Source: an uncultured Prevotellaceae bacterium (lineage in GTDB: Bacteria; Bacteroidota; Bacteroidia; Bacteroidales; Bacteroidaceae). Taken from it: a stretch of DNA of 64,000 nt. The position numbers were made by a program, and so were the translations under genes. The notes under the pieces were generated by a model. The model was not told the origin of the DNA. It saw only the letters and a list, made by a program, of their open reading frames with translations, and did no database searches. Location: the NCBI GenBank assembly GCA_900318795.1, contig ONLU01000003.1, forward strand, positions 50,186 to 114,185, written 5' to 3'. This document shows positions 26,289-34,586 of the stretch, piece after piece (position 1 is the first letter of the stretch; every line of letters starts with the position of its first letter).

Positions 26289-29186
26289 ATGACAGACGTC
26301 ATATTATCAAGCTTCATCAGCCTATTCGCTCTTTTCGGAAAGGAAGAGCATGTAGACGAGTCACGGGCAAAAGAAATGCTCGTAAGTTATTTACGCCATC
26401 ATTTCGGCATCCGCAACATCGACCTGTACCTCGATTTGTATAGTGATATGCGTATGGCATATGAAATGACGGACGATTTGAACAGTCAGGAAACGGTCAC
26501 ATCCATCTGCTCCACTCTGCATGGTAAAATCCGTCCCACAGAAGAGGCACTCTTGCTGCTGCGTCTATTGGAGTTTTGCACCTCGGACGCGCTAAAGGAT
26601 TTCACCATGTTCCAGACTATGGCGGAGAAATTCCATATTCCTCAGGAACAGTATAACGACTTCCTCGATTTTGTCAGCAACAAGCCCACAGAACACATTA
26701 AGCTACACCACATAGAAGGTTTTGACGGAACACTCAAAACTTTGCTTGACAATACAACAGGCTTACTCATTTTTACCTATCTTGGCAAAGACACCGTGTT
26801 GCTCAACGACGTTCCTGTGCTGGCTGGAGCCTATCAAGTATGGATTCAAAGCAGTGTACTCAAAAACGCTACCGGCAAGCCTGTCTACTACTCCAGTATC
26901 ATTGATGCTTATTCAAAGGAAAAGGGAGAGCACAGGCAAGAGAGTGTCGAGTTCTGTGGACGTGACATCAATTTCCGATTCCCCAACAGTGACAATGGCA
27001 TGCACGACTTAAGCTTTACCTTAAAGAGCGGCGAACTGCTTGCCATTATGGGCGGTTCAGGTACAGGTAAGACCACCCTGCTGTCATTGTTAAATGGCAG
27101 CATCAAGCCCCAGGAAGGTACCATTACCATCAACGGACATGACATTTCCGAGCCAGCAACCAAAGATTTGATAGGATTCGTCCCTCAGGATGACCTGCTG
27201 ATAGAGGAGCTCACCGTCTACCAGAACCTTTGGTTCACAGCAAGGCTATGCTTCGAAGGTATGTCAGAGAAAGACCTGGATCTCCGTGTAATGAAAACTC
27301 TCAAGGACCTGGGGCTCGATGCCATCAAACATTTGAAAGTAGGTTCTGCCATCAATAAATACATCTCTGGAGGACAGCGCAAACGTTTGAACATAGCCCT
27401 CGAACTCATCCGTGAGCCATCGGTACTTTTCCTAGATGAGCCCACGTCAGGTCTATCGTCTGCCGACACGGAGAAAGTTATTAACCTGCTGAAAGAGCAG
27501 ACATTCAAGGGCAAGCTCATTATCGTCAACATCCACCAGCCATCCAGCGATGTCTACAAACTGTTTGACCGCCTTTGGTTGCTCGACCGGGGCGGATACC
27601 CTGTATTCGACGGCAATCCCATTGACGCCATTACCTATTTTAAAGAAGCAGCCAACTATGCTGACGCAGAAACCAGTGCCTGCCCCACTTGCGGTAATGT
27701 CAATCCGGAAATTGTACTTAACATTATAGACGAGAAAGCGCTTAGCAATACAGGAGAGCCTTCTGACGAGCGAAAGATGAATCCTCAGGACTGGCATGAG
27801 CTATATCTTAAGAAGCGCCCCCAGATGGACGCACCTGTCGTCAAAAATATTCCTGCTTCAGACCAGAAGAAGCCCAATGCCCTCAAGCAGTTCGCTATCT
27901 TCCTGCAGCGCAACATCAAGACAAAGATCACGAACGTACAGTATTTGTGCATCACGTTGCTAGTAGCCCCCTTACTAGCTGTCATTTGTGCATTACTGAC
28001 ACGTTTTGCCCCCCCTGAGGGCTACACCGTCATGACCAATAAGAATCTGGTCAGTTACTTTTTTATGGCTGTTATCGTTGCCACCTTCACTGGCATGAGC
28101 GGAAGTGCAGAGGAGATTATCCGAGACCGCACATTATTAAAACGCGAGCGGTTCCTCAATCTTTCCTACGCCAGCTACATATGGTCTAAGATTGTCTACA
28201 TGGCTGGAGTCTCTCTCATTCAGACACTCTTGTTCATACTTATCGGCAACACCATCATGGGCCTCCACGGGTTGTTTACCACCTGGTGGATCATCCTTTT
28301 CACTACGGCTCTTGTTGCAAGCCTCACAGGTCTCTTGCTCTCTCAGTGTCTGAATTCTGTGGTGGCCATCTACATTAGCATACCTATTCTACTGATACCC
28401 CAGATACTACTCTGCGGACTAGTTGTCAGCTTTACAGACCTCAGCCCTAAAAGTACTACTGGAAATGTACCACTGTTGGGCGACTTCATCCCCTCCAGGT
28501 GGGCTTATGAAGCACTCGCCGTCACGTCGTTTACCGACAACCCCTACGAAAAGAATTTCTTCGACGGCGACAAGGAGAAATATGAAACCCAGTATTACAA
28601 CATGGCGTTCCTCTACGAACTTCAGTCACAACTTGAAACCATGAAGAGCAAGGACAGCCTCCAGGCAAAGTCGGGGAACAAGTATTTGGACGTCATCCAT
28701 ACCAACCTGCCAGTCATTACGGCATACTGCAACATGCAACCCTATCAGGGCGACAACTCCTATGAGTCGCTCCGCAAGTACATGCTACAGGCAGAAGACA
28801 TCCTCAAGCAACGTAGCAACAAGATTACCCTGAAGCAGGATGCAAAGATAGCCAACTTCATCAGGCAGAACGGCAAGGAATCGCTGATAGAGCTCAAGCG
28901 AGACAACTTCAACACCAAGCTCGAGGATTGTGTAACCGGCCTTGACCAGCCGTTGATGGTAGAGGTAGTCGACAAATATATCGTACCACGCAAGGGAATC
29001 ATATTCCTGACACCACTCAGCTGTTCAGGCCGAGCGCCTTTCTATAGCAGTGAGAAAGTGGTTGGCGACTGGCACATCAAGACCTTGTGGTTTAACTTGT
29101 TTGCAATGTTCATCATGGGGGTCATCGTCACCATCATGCTCCTGACAGATTGTCCTGGACGCTATATCCGGAAAGAGAAACAATAA
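26289..29186 (+). CDS. ABCG-like ABC transporter half with TerB-like N-terminus
   Basis: The 965-residue protein joins an N-terminal helical domain resembling TerB (about 1-110), a beta-rich region (about 125-225), an ATP-binding cassette (about 235-460) and a membrane part. The cassette has Walker A GGSGTGKTTL, signature ISGGQRKRLNIALEL and Walker B SVLFLDEPTSGLSS. The order cassette-then-membrane and the motif spelling match the ABCG/White type. Hydrophobic segments lie near 555-575, 595-615, 640-660, 670-690 and 700-720, followed by a 200-residue soluble part and a last helix near 940-958. A half zinc-ribbon-like CPTCG follows the cassette. The substrate is unknown. Its place between the phosphatase and the kinase operon suggests a shared response. 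Confidence 0.85.
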   Translation: MTDVILSSFISLFALFGKEEHVDESRAKEMLVSYLRHHFGIRNIDLYLDLYSDMRMAYEMTDDLNSQETVTSICSTLHGKIRPTEEALLLLRLLEFCTSDALKDFTMFQTMAEKFHIPQEQYNDFLDFVSNKPTEHIKLHHIEGFDGTLKTLLDNTTGLLIFTYLGKDTVLLNDVPVLAGAYQVWIQSSVLKNATGKPVYYSSIIDAYSKEKGEHRQESVEFCGRDINFRFPNSDNGMHDLSFTLKSGELLAIMGGSGTGKTTLLSLLNGSIKPQEGTITINGHDISEPATKDLIGFVPQDDLLIEELTVYQNLWFTARLCFEGMSEKDLDLRVMKTLKDLGLDAIKHLKVGSAINKYISGGQRKRLNIALELIREPSVLFLDEPTSGLSSADTEKVINLLKEQTFKGKLIIVNIHQPSSDVYKLFDRLWLLDRGGYPVFDGNPIDAITYFKEAANYADAETSACPTCGNVNPEIVLNIIDEKALSNTGEPSDERKMNPQDWHELYLKKRPQMDAPVVKNIPASDQKKPNALKQFAIFLQRNIKTKITNVQYLCITLLVAPLLAVICALLTRFAPPEGYTVMTNKNLVSYFFMAVIVATFTGMSGSAEEIIRDRTLLKRERFLNLSYASYIWSKIVYMAGVSLIQTLLFILIGNTIMGLHGLFTTWWIILFTTALVASLTGLLLSQCLNSVVAIYISIPILLIPQILLCGLVVSFTDLSPKSTTGNVPLLGDFIPSRWAYEALAVTSFTDNPYEKNFFDGDKEKYETQYYNMAFLYELQSQLETMKSKDSLQAKSGNKYLDVIHTNLPVITAYCNMQPYQGDNSYESLRKYMLQAEDILKQRSNKITLKQDAKIANFIRQNGKESLIELKRDNFNTKLEDCVTGLDQPLMVEVVDKYIVPRKGIIFLTPLSCSGRAPFYSSEKVVGDWHIKTLWFNLFAMFIMGVIVTIMLLTDCPGRYIRKEKQ

Positions 29187-29238
29187 AAACGACAAATATA
29201 TCATTCACATTATTAATAACTTAAATTTCAAAACAAAA

Positions 29239-30039
29239 ATGAAGAAATTATCAGTTTTAGCTATCGCCTTTGTAGCTATCGCCTTTGCAGCATGCGGAGG
29301 AAAAAAGACACAAGCTTCAGAAGAGGCTGACACGCTCAAGAGTTTCGAACAGCAGCAGATTGAGGCAAGTATCAAAATGCACTTCGACAGCATCGCATCG
29401 GAGGTCGGCAAGCTGCCCCAGCTGCCTTTCGTACAGGAAGGCAATAACGGCTTAACCCTCACTAAGGAAGAGAAGCAGGTAAAACCAGAATACCTGTTAG
29501 CTCCCAACACTGCAGATGAGACCACCACGCTGGCTGAAAAATATCGCATGCTGAGCGCTTTGACCGTTGACAAGAACATCGCCACTCTGTATGAGATGCC
29601 AACCGAAGACTACGAGAAGGCAATTGCCAAACTCGCTGCCGACATCAACGATCCATCCTTCAAGAGTATCGAGAACGCCAATGGCATCTACGAGACTTCA
29701 TCTACCCTGTATGATGCCATGAACGAGAACGGCCGCATCAACTATTTCTGGCAGCTCGCTTCAGCAGCACTCGTTGAGGAACTCTATGTTGCCAACCAGA
29801 ATGCTGACAAGTTCCTCAGCGTCTTCGACGACGATGCCGCAGCTAACGTTTCGTTCCGTATCGTGCTCATCCTCGATGCTGTAGACCGTCTGGCACAGTA
29901 TGACCCCGAGATTAAGCCCATCGTTGACGCCATTGCCCCATTGGACGTACTAAACGCAACTACAGTTGCCGAACTGAAGAATCAGCTGGCCAGCGCTTCT
30001 GAAAAGATTGCTGCTGCCCGCAAAGCTCTTATTAAGTAA
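29239..30039 (+). CDS. Lipoprotein of unknown function
   Basis: The 266-residue product starts with a lipoprotein signal (lipobox FAAC, C19) and continues as a mainly helical, acidic domain. I do not recognise a family. Features include an SFEQQQIEASIKMHFDSI helix after the anchor and a C-terminal helix rich in Ala and Lys (LASASEKIAAARKALIK). It follows the ABC protein by 52 nt with no visible promoter and is closed by a strong hairpin, so it probably belongs to the ABC transcript. Confidence 0.8.
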   Translation: MKKLSVLAIAFVAIAFAACGGKKTQASEEADTLKSFEQQQIEASIKMHFDSIASEVGKLPQLPFVQEGNNGLTLTKEEKQVKPEYLLAPNTADETTTLAEKYRMLSALTVDKNIATLYEMPTEDYEKAIAKLAADINDPSFKSIENANGIYETSSTLYDAMNENGRINYFWQLASAALVEELYVANQNADKFLSVFDDDAAANVSFRIVLILDAVDRLAQYDPEIKPIVDAIAPLDVLNATTVAELKNQLASASEKIAAARKALIK

Positions 30040-30067
30040 GCTGTAATACCATTTATTATATTATAAG

Positions 30068-30099
30068 AAAGCGTATTCTCCCATCGGAGGATACGCTTT
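30068..30099 (+). terminator. Terminator after the lipoprotein gene
   Basis: A 9-bp stem (AAAGCGTAT, 30068-30076, with ATACGCTTT, 30091-30099) closes on a 14-nt loop that can pair further (CTCC/GGAG) and is followed by TT. It separates the ABC unit from the kinase operon. Confidence 0.85.
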
Positions 30100-30131
30100 T
30101 TGATGTTATTAACACAAAATAAGACTCATTT

Positions 30132-30163
30132 CTTGTTCATGAAAATTATTTTTCTTACCTTTG
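30132..30163 (+). promoter_or_regulatory. Promoter of the kinase-STAS-alarmone-greA operon
   Basis: CTTG (30132-30135) and TACCTTTG (30156-30163) are separated by exactly 20 nt, the spacing seen at the other promoters here. The kinase ATG follows 30 nt after the -7 box. Confidence 0.7.
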
Positions 30164-30193
30164 CACATCAAAGGAACATCAAATCAACAATAG

Positions 30194-30637
30194 ATGGCTG
30201 ACATACAGACATATCCTACGGTAAAACGACAGATTTCCCTGCCTAACGACATCGAAACTATTCCACAATTGAACGAATTTATCGATACCGTTGCTGAGGA
30301 GATTGGTCTTGACATGCCATTGACAATGAGTCTCAATCTGGCCCTTGAGGAAGCTGTAGTCAACGTTATGGAGTACGCCTACCCTCCTGGTAGCAAAGAA
30401 ACCTTGCAAATAGAGATGGGCAGCGATGGCGAACAACTCACTTTCATCATCAGTGACCATGGAGTTCCTTTCGACCCTACTAAACAGGCTGAAGCCGACA
30501 CTACATTGTCTGTCGAGGAGCGTGCCATAGGCGGATTGGGTATACATCTAGTCCGTCAGATTATGGATGTCATTAGTTACGAACGCATCGACGGATTCAA
30601 TGTATTGACACTTAAAAAGAAATTATTAACAACTTAA
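30194..30637 (+). CDS. RsbW/SpoIIAB-like serine kinase (HATPase)
   Basis: The 147-residue GHKL ATPase has the N box EEAVVNVMEYAY (N57), G1 box DHGVPFDP (D88, G90) and G2 box GGLGIHL. In partner-switching systems such kinases phosphorylate a STAS protein and in turn bind and inhibit a target, classically a sigma factor. Bacteroidetes lack SigB-type factors, so the target here is unknown. The neighbouring STAS gene begins 14 nt downstream. The protein is a close paralogue of the C-terminal domain of the SpoIIE phosphatase 4 kb upstream (shared IETIP, MSLNLA, PFDPT, LSVE, IGGLGI and YERIDG). Confidence 0.93.
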   Translation: MADIQTYPTVKRQISLPNDIETIPQLNEFIDTVAEEIGLDMPLTMSLNLALEEAVVNVMEYAYPPGSKETLQIEMGSDGEQLTFIISDHGVPFDPTKQAEADTTLSVEERAIGGLGIHLVRQIMDVISYERIDGFNVLTLKKKLLTT

Positions 30638-30651
30638 AATCGCATATAGTT

Positions 30652-30954
30652 ATGACTTTTGAAATCAAAGAACAGAATGAAAAGATGGTCGTCAACGTAA
30701 ACGGCCGTTTGGACACCCCCGCAGCTGTCAAGGCACAGCAGGAAATCGTTCCCCTGCTTGAAAATGCCAACAAAGAAATCCTGCTTGACTGCAACAATCT
30801 GGAGTACATCAGTAGTTCTGGTCTCCGTCTTTTCCTCACTATTCGCAAGGAAGCAGCAGCCAAGGGCGGAAAGGTAATCATTGAGAACATTAATGACGAG
30901 ATAAAGAAAGTGTTCATGATGACAGGTTTCTACAACCTATTTGAGATTCGCTAA
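30652..30954 (+). CDS. STAS-domain anti-sigma-factor antagonist (SpoIIAA/RsbV-like)
   Basis: The 100-residue single STAS domain is the expected substrate of the adjacent kinase and of the SpoIIE phosphatase. The phospho-acceptor loop reads EYISSSGLRL. By alignment with SpoIIAA (DSSG) the acceptor should be S55, and the usual aspartate before it is a serine here. It lies 14 nt after the kinase and 19 nt before the alarmone synthetase start, which makes translational coupling likely. Confidence 0.93.
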   Translation: MTFEIKEQNEKMVVNVNGRLDTPAAVKAQQEIVPLLENANKEILLDCNNLEYISSSGLRLFLTIRKEAAAKGGKVIIENINDEIKKVFMMTGFYNLFEIR

Positions 30955-30973
30955 GCGGCACCCGTTTGTTCCC

Positions 30974-32068
30974 ATGGAGAACTACGGACTCGATTTACAT
31001 TGCGAAATGCTCTTAGAGGAGTATCGAAATAAGTTACCCCTCTATAAACATTTACAGAAGGTTGTTACCGACCTGCTGCAAAAACGTATTATGAAGACTG
31101 GCCTTGAAGTTAATTCCATGGAATCGCGCATCAAGGCCGAGCCATCGTTGGCAGGCAAGCTGCAACTCAAGGGCAACAAATATCAGTCGTTGGCCGACAT
31201 TACCGACATCTTCGGTATCCGCATCATTATGTTCTACAATGAGGACGTAGACCGTATTGCCTCCTTGGCCGAAACACTTTTCGACATCGACTGGCCAAAC
31301 TCTGTCGACAAGCGAAAACAGCATGAGTTTGACAGTTTCGGCTACAATTCACTGCACTACATCTGCCTGTTACCCAAGTCCGTCTACTACGACAAAGACC
31401 ATCCGGAGCTCAACCATATGCGTTTCGAACTTCAGATGCGCACAGCTTTGCAGCACGTCTGGTCAGCCATCCAGCACGACATTGGCTACAAGAGCGAGAT
31501 AGAAACTCCTTTGGAGTACCATCGCAACTTGAGTCGTCTGGCAGGTATGCTTGAACTTGCCGATAACGAGTTCAGCCGCATACGTGCTGCCGTTGCCGAA
31601 TATCGTCGTCGCGCCTTAAGCCTTGTGCGAAGCGGTAAGTTGGACGAAGTCCAGATTGACGGAGACACCTTCAGTAGCTATCTCCAGTTGGGTCCTTTCG
31701 ACAAACTCAATCGCAAGATAGCCGCCATCACCCAGGCCGAACTACACGATGCCAACCTTCTCATCTATCTGCCTATGTTACGACGCATGGGTCTCCATAC
31801 TTTGGCAGACATCGAGAAATTCATTGCCAACAACTTTGACGATGCCTATCAGCTGGCACTTATCCAACTCGGCAGCACGGATATCGACATTTTGGCCGAG
31901 AACGTAGGACTGCAGAATCTTTGTATTGTTTCATTGCTCAAGGCAGGCAACGGAAAGCCCGGCCTCACCCAGCTCTTCGATGTCATCAACGGTAAGCGTC
32001 CCGAAAACGAGAAACTTGCCGACCTCGTCCTCGAACAGGCTAGCCGCCTCTCATTCATGCACCAATGA
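30974..32068 (+). CDS. RelA/SpoT-domain (p)ppGpp synthetase
   Basis: The 364-residue protein has a single synthetase domain (about residues 40-185) and no HD hydrolase, TGS or ACT domain. Conserved features are ITDIFGIRII (D78, metal binding), FGYNSLHY (the GYxSxH GDP/GTP site) and ELQMRTALQHVW (E152, catalytic). It therefore looks active as a small alarmone synthetase. The C-terminal 170 residues are helical and I cannot assign them. The frame is open to 30941, which would overlap the STAS gene. The ATG at 30974 (MENYGLDL) gives a normal start. It overlaps the next gene by 4 nt (ATGA). Confidence 0.9.
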   Translation: MENYGLDLHCEMLLEEYRNKLPLYKHLQKVVTDLLQKRIMKTGLEVNSMESRIKAEPSLAGKLQLKGNKYQSLADITDIFGIRIIMFYNEDVDRIASLAETLFDIDWPNSVDKRKQHEFDSFGYNSLHYICLLPKSVYYDKDHPELNHMRFELQMRTALQHVWSAIQHDIGYKSEIETPLEYHRNLSRLAGMLELADNEFSRIRAAVAEYRRRALSLVRSGKLDEVQIDGDTFSSYLQLGPFDKLNRKIAAITQAELHDANLLIYLPMLRRMGLHTLADIEKFIANNFDDAYQLALIQLGSTDIDILAENVGLQNLCIVSLLKAGNGKPGLTQLFDVINGKRPENEKLADLVLEQASRLSFMHQ

Positions 32069-32655
32069 ACAGGCCCAAAATAGCAATCATCGATGCCAAC
32101 ACCTTAGCTGTACTCGGTCTGAAGCAAATCCTTCAGAACGTAGTTCCTATCATGACTGTTGACACCTATGGCAGCTTTACCGAGCTTCAAGCCAATACGC
32201 CCGAGCAGTACGCCCACTATTTCGTGGCAATGGACATTGTGCTGACCCATCGTCCCTTCTTCACCGATCACCGCCACAAGACTATCGTCCTCACCCTGTC
32301 ACTCACCGACACCAGCCAGCTCAGCGACTTCCACTCCCTCTGCATCAACCAGCCCGAACCACAACTCATCCGACAGTTGCTAATGTTGGCCCAGCACGCC
32401 CATGGTGGCGGACGCAATCTGCCGCCTATGCCTCAAGTGCTGCAACAGAAGATTCTTACCGACCGTGAGATTGAAGTCATGTCGCTCATCGTACAGGGAT
32501 TTATCAACAAGGAGATTGCAGACCACCTGAACATCGGCTTGTCCACCGTAGTCACCCACCGCAAGAATATCATGGACAAGCTCGGCATGAAGTCCGTTTC
32601 GGCCCTTACCATATACGCCGTTATGCACGGCTATGTAGACATCAATAAAATTTAA
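32065..32655 (+). CDS. LuxR-type DNA-binding regulator with degenerate receiver
   Basis: The 196-residue protein has a C-terminal LuxR/GerE helix-turn-helix (about 130-190, LTDREIEVMSLIVQGFINK then STVVTHRKNIMDKLG). The N-terminal 120 residues follow receiver spacing (IAIIDANTLAVLGLKQIL). The acidic cluster is reduced, and the usual lysine near the end of the fourth strand is missing, so normal phospho-signalling is doubtful. It starts within the stop codon of the alarmone synthetase gene (ATGA overlap), implying tight coupling. GreA follows after 22 nt. The target promoters are unknown. Confidence 0.88.
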   Translation: MNRPKIAIIDANTLAVLGLKQILQNVVPIMTVDTYGSFTELQANTPEQYAHYFVAMDIVLTHRPFFTDHRHKTIVLTLSLTDTSQLSDFHSLCINQPEPQLIRQLLMLAQHAHGGGRNLPPMPQVLQQKILTDREIEVMSLIVQGFINKEIADHLNIGLSTVVTHRKNIMDKLGMKSVSALTIYAVMHGYVDINKI

Positions 32656-32677
32656 CACTTTACCCATTCATTCTATC

Positions 32678-33148
32678 ATGGAATACATGTCCCAAGAAGG
32701 CTACGACAAACTGGTAGCCGAACTCCGTCACATGGAGCTTATAGAACTTCCCCAGGTTCGGGAAGCCATTGCCGAGGCCCGCGACAAGGGAGACCTCAGC
32801 GAGAACTTTGAATACCATGCCGCCAAACGTGAGCAGGGACGCCTGCTGGGGCGCATTCGCTTCAAACAACGCGTGCTGGCCAATGCCCGCGTCATCGACA
32901 CCACCCATCTCGGGAGCGACACCGTCCAACTACTCTGCAAGGTTACCATGACCAATGTCGCCAACAACAACAGCATGAGTTATACCATTGCCAGTCCCCA
33001 CGAAGCCAACCTCCGCGAAGGAAAGATTTCCATCAAGTCACCAATCGCCCAGGCTCTCCTGAACAAGAAGGTGGGTGACGTTGTCCTGGTTCATGTTCCT
33101 GCAGGAACCCTTCAACTACGCATCGATTGCATCGAACGTCTGGCATAG
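32678..33148 (+). CDS. greA: Transcription elongation factor GreA
   Basis: GreA enters the RNA polymerase secondary channel and stimulates cleavage of backtracked RNA. The 156-residue product has the N-terminal coiled coil with the functional acidic tip (DLSENFEYHAAKREQ) and the C-terminal FKBP-like domain. The full length of the family is kept. It is the last gene of the run that includes an alarmone synthetase, and both (p)ppGpp and GreA act at or near the same RNA polymerase channel. The 86 nt after it hold no clear hairpin before the convergent gene. Confidence 0.96.
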   Translation: MEYMSQEGYDKLVAELRHMELIELPQVREAIAEARDKGDLSENFEYHAAKREQGRLLGRIRFKQRVLANARVIDTTHLGSDTVQLLCKVTMTNVANNNSMSYTIASPHEANLREGKISIKSPIAQALLNKKVGDVVLVHVPAGTLQLRIDCIERLA

Positions 33149-33234
33149 TCAACTTTAACGAACCAATTGCAACGCTACGCTTTAACCCTAAGTCAGAATA
33201 ATCTCGTCGAGAGTGAGTCGTAATCTCAATAATC

Positions 33235-34173
33235 TTACAGCGTCCACTCGTATCTGTCGAAACAAATGCCTCGTCCACCGAAACCTTCCTTCTGAAATAT
33301 CAGTGTCTCGTTGATGGCATTGGAATCGGGCATAGCCGACGTGCCGAACTCAAAGTATGGCAGATGATGGTAATCGTAGCAGACAATGCGGTCGTAGAGG
33401 ACGTCGATGGCTCCTAACTGTTTGCCGAGGGGTGTTGCTGACGAATACTGTGCACGGGCTACCTGAGTTGAGACATAGACAACCATGCCTGCTAGAATAT
33501 CGCCATGCAGTTTGGCCAGATAAAGCACAATATTATCTGGAAATCGCGAGGCAAGCAGCGATATCTCGTCAAGCGTATGTACGGGTTTGGAATTGTACTT
33601 CATCCGCAAGTTGTCGTTCAGTACCTGCCAAAAGCCTGCAAAGTCGGTACTGCGTTCCACGGTAATGCCTGCCTCTAAGGCTCGCTTCAACGCGCGACGG
33701 CGTACACGCTCCCAGCGGATGGCATTGCGTTGGATGATAACGGTGCCGAGGTCTCGCTCCTGCAACCGGGCATCACACGTACGAGCCATGGCATAAAGGT
33801 CTTCCTCGGCAGCCATTTGGTGGTACATCCACGGGATGCACTTATAGAGCACGCCATGAAAGCCATTTGCACGCAGATAGTCTTTCAATTCCTGAAATAG
33901 CATCACTGTCAGAGCAGCCGTTGTCTTAGCATCCATTACAAGGCCGCCATAGGTAAGTCCCGCATGAGACTGAAACACGTCGCCTTTCTTGTTAGCAGGC
34001 ATGAGGGCGTAAAGTCGGCCTTCTAGATAAAACATCAGCGAAAAGTCCAGAAAGCGGTCGCTGTGATAGTCCATATAATTACGGTCGAAGAGGAACGTCC
34101 CGTTCTTCGACTGGGCCACAAAACGGTTCCACTCGGTCTTGTGTTCTGGGGTATATCGAACAATATCAAACAT
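33235..34173 (-). CDS. FemAB/GNAT-like acyltransferase
   Basis: The 312-residue protein has two GNAT-like halves, with LTYGGLV in the first and the segment LAKLHGDILAGMVVYV in the second. FemAB-type enzymes add amino acids or acyl groups to envelope precursors. It is the last gene of the long minus-strand run and starts 1 nt after the ketoisomerase stop. In Bacteroidetes, genes of this type often follow FdtA/WxcM genes, which suggests transfer onto an amino- or deoxy-sugar. The substrate is not known. Confidence 0.75.
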   Translation of the reverse strand: MFDIVRYTPEHKTEWNRFVAQSKNGTFLFDRNYMDYHSDRFLDFSLMFYLEGRLYALMPANKKGDVFQSHAGLTYGGLVMDAKTTAALTVMLFQELKDYLRANGFHGVLYKCIPWMYHQMAAEEDLYAMARTCDARLQERDLGTVIIQRNAIRWERVRRRALKRALEAGITVERSTDFAGFWQVLNDNLRMKYNSKPVHTLDEISLLASRFPDNIVLYLAKLHGDILAGMVVYVSTQVARAQYSSATPLGKQLGAIDVLYDRIVCYDYHHLPYFEFGTSAMPDSNAINETLIFQKEGFGGRGICFDRYEWTL

Positions 34174-34174
34174 C

Positions 34175-34579
34175 TTATCGGGTCAGTTGCAGGAACTCAT
34201 CATAGTCGTAGATATACTCATCCTCATCAAATAGTTCAGAGGCCAGCACAAGACAGACGGAACCCGAGGAGAAATCTTCGAGCGTACGCCATACATTGGT
34301 GCCGATGTAGAGTCCCTGATAGGGATGATTAAGGTGAAAGGTCTGGTGTTCCTTGCCGTCGGACACCACCACATCGAACGAGCCGCTGACGGCAATGACA
34401 ATCTCCTGACAGGTGCGATGGGCATGACCACCACGCCGTTCGCCTGACGGGATGTCGTATGTCCAGTAGACACGGGCAATGTCAAAGGGGACATTCTTCA
34501 TCTGCTCCGCTACCGTCAGATTACCTCTTGGATCCACTATCTTAGGAAGGTCGATGAGTCTTACTTGCTCTTGCTTCAT
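34175..34579 (-). CDS. fdtA: FdtA/QdtA-type dTDP-sugar 3,4-ketoisomerase (cupin)
   Basis: The 134-residue single cupin has the hallmark GERRGGHAHR, with the two active-site histidines. It also has the beta-barrel core FDVVVSDGKE and WRTLEDFSSGSVCLVLAS. FdtA and QdtA convert dTDP-4-keto-6-deoxyglucose, the RfbB product, to the 3-keto isomers on the way to 3-amino-3,6-dideoxy sugars. RfbB is in the same run, but no 3-aminotransferase is. FdtA and QdtA cannot be told apart by eye. It lies 7 nt after the acyltransferase gene. Confidence 0.88.
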   Translation of the reverse strand: MKQEQVRLIDLPKIVDPRGNLTVAEQMKNVPFDIARVYWTYDIPSGERRGGHAHRTCQEIVIAVSGSFDVVVSDGKEHQTFHLNHPYQGLYIGTNVWRTLEDFSSGSVCLVLASELFDEDEYIYDYDEFLQLTR

Positions 34580-34586
34580 ATTATTA

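Noticed and set aside
33149-33234. Possible terminator between greA and the convergent acyltransferase gene
   Set aside because: No stem longer than about 4-5 bp could be drawn. The gap seems to hold nothing recognisable.
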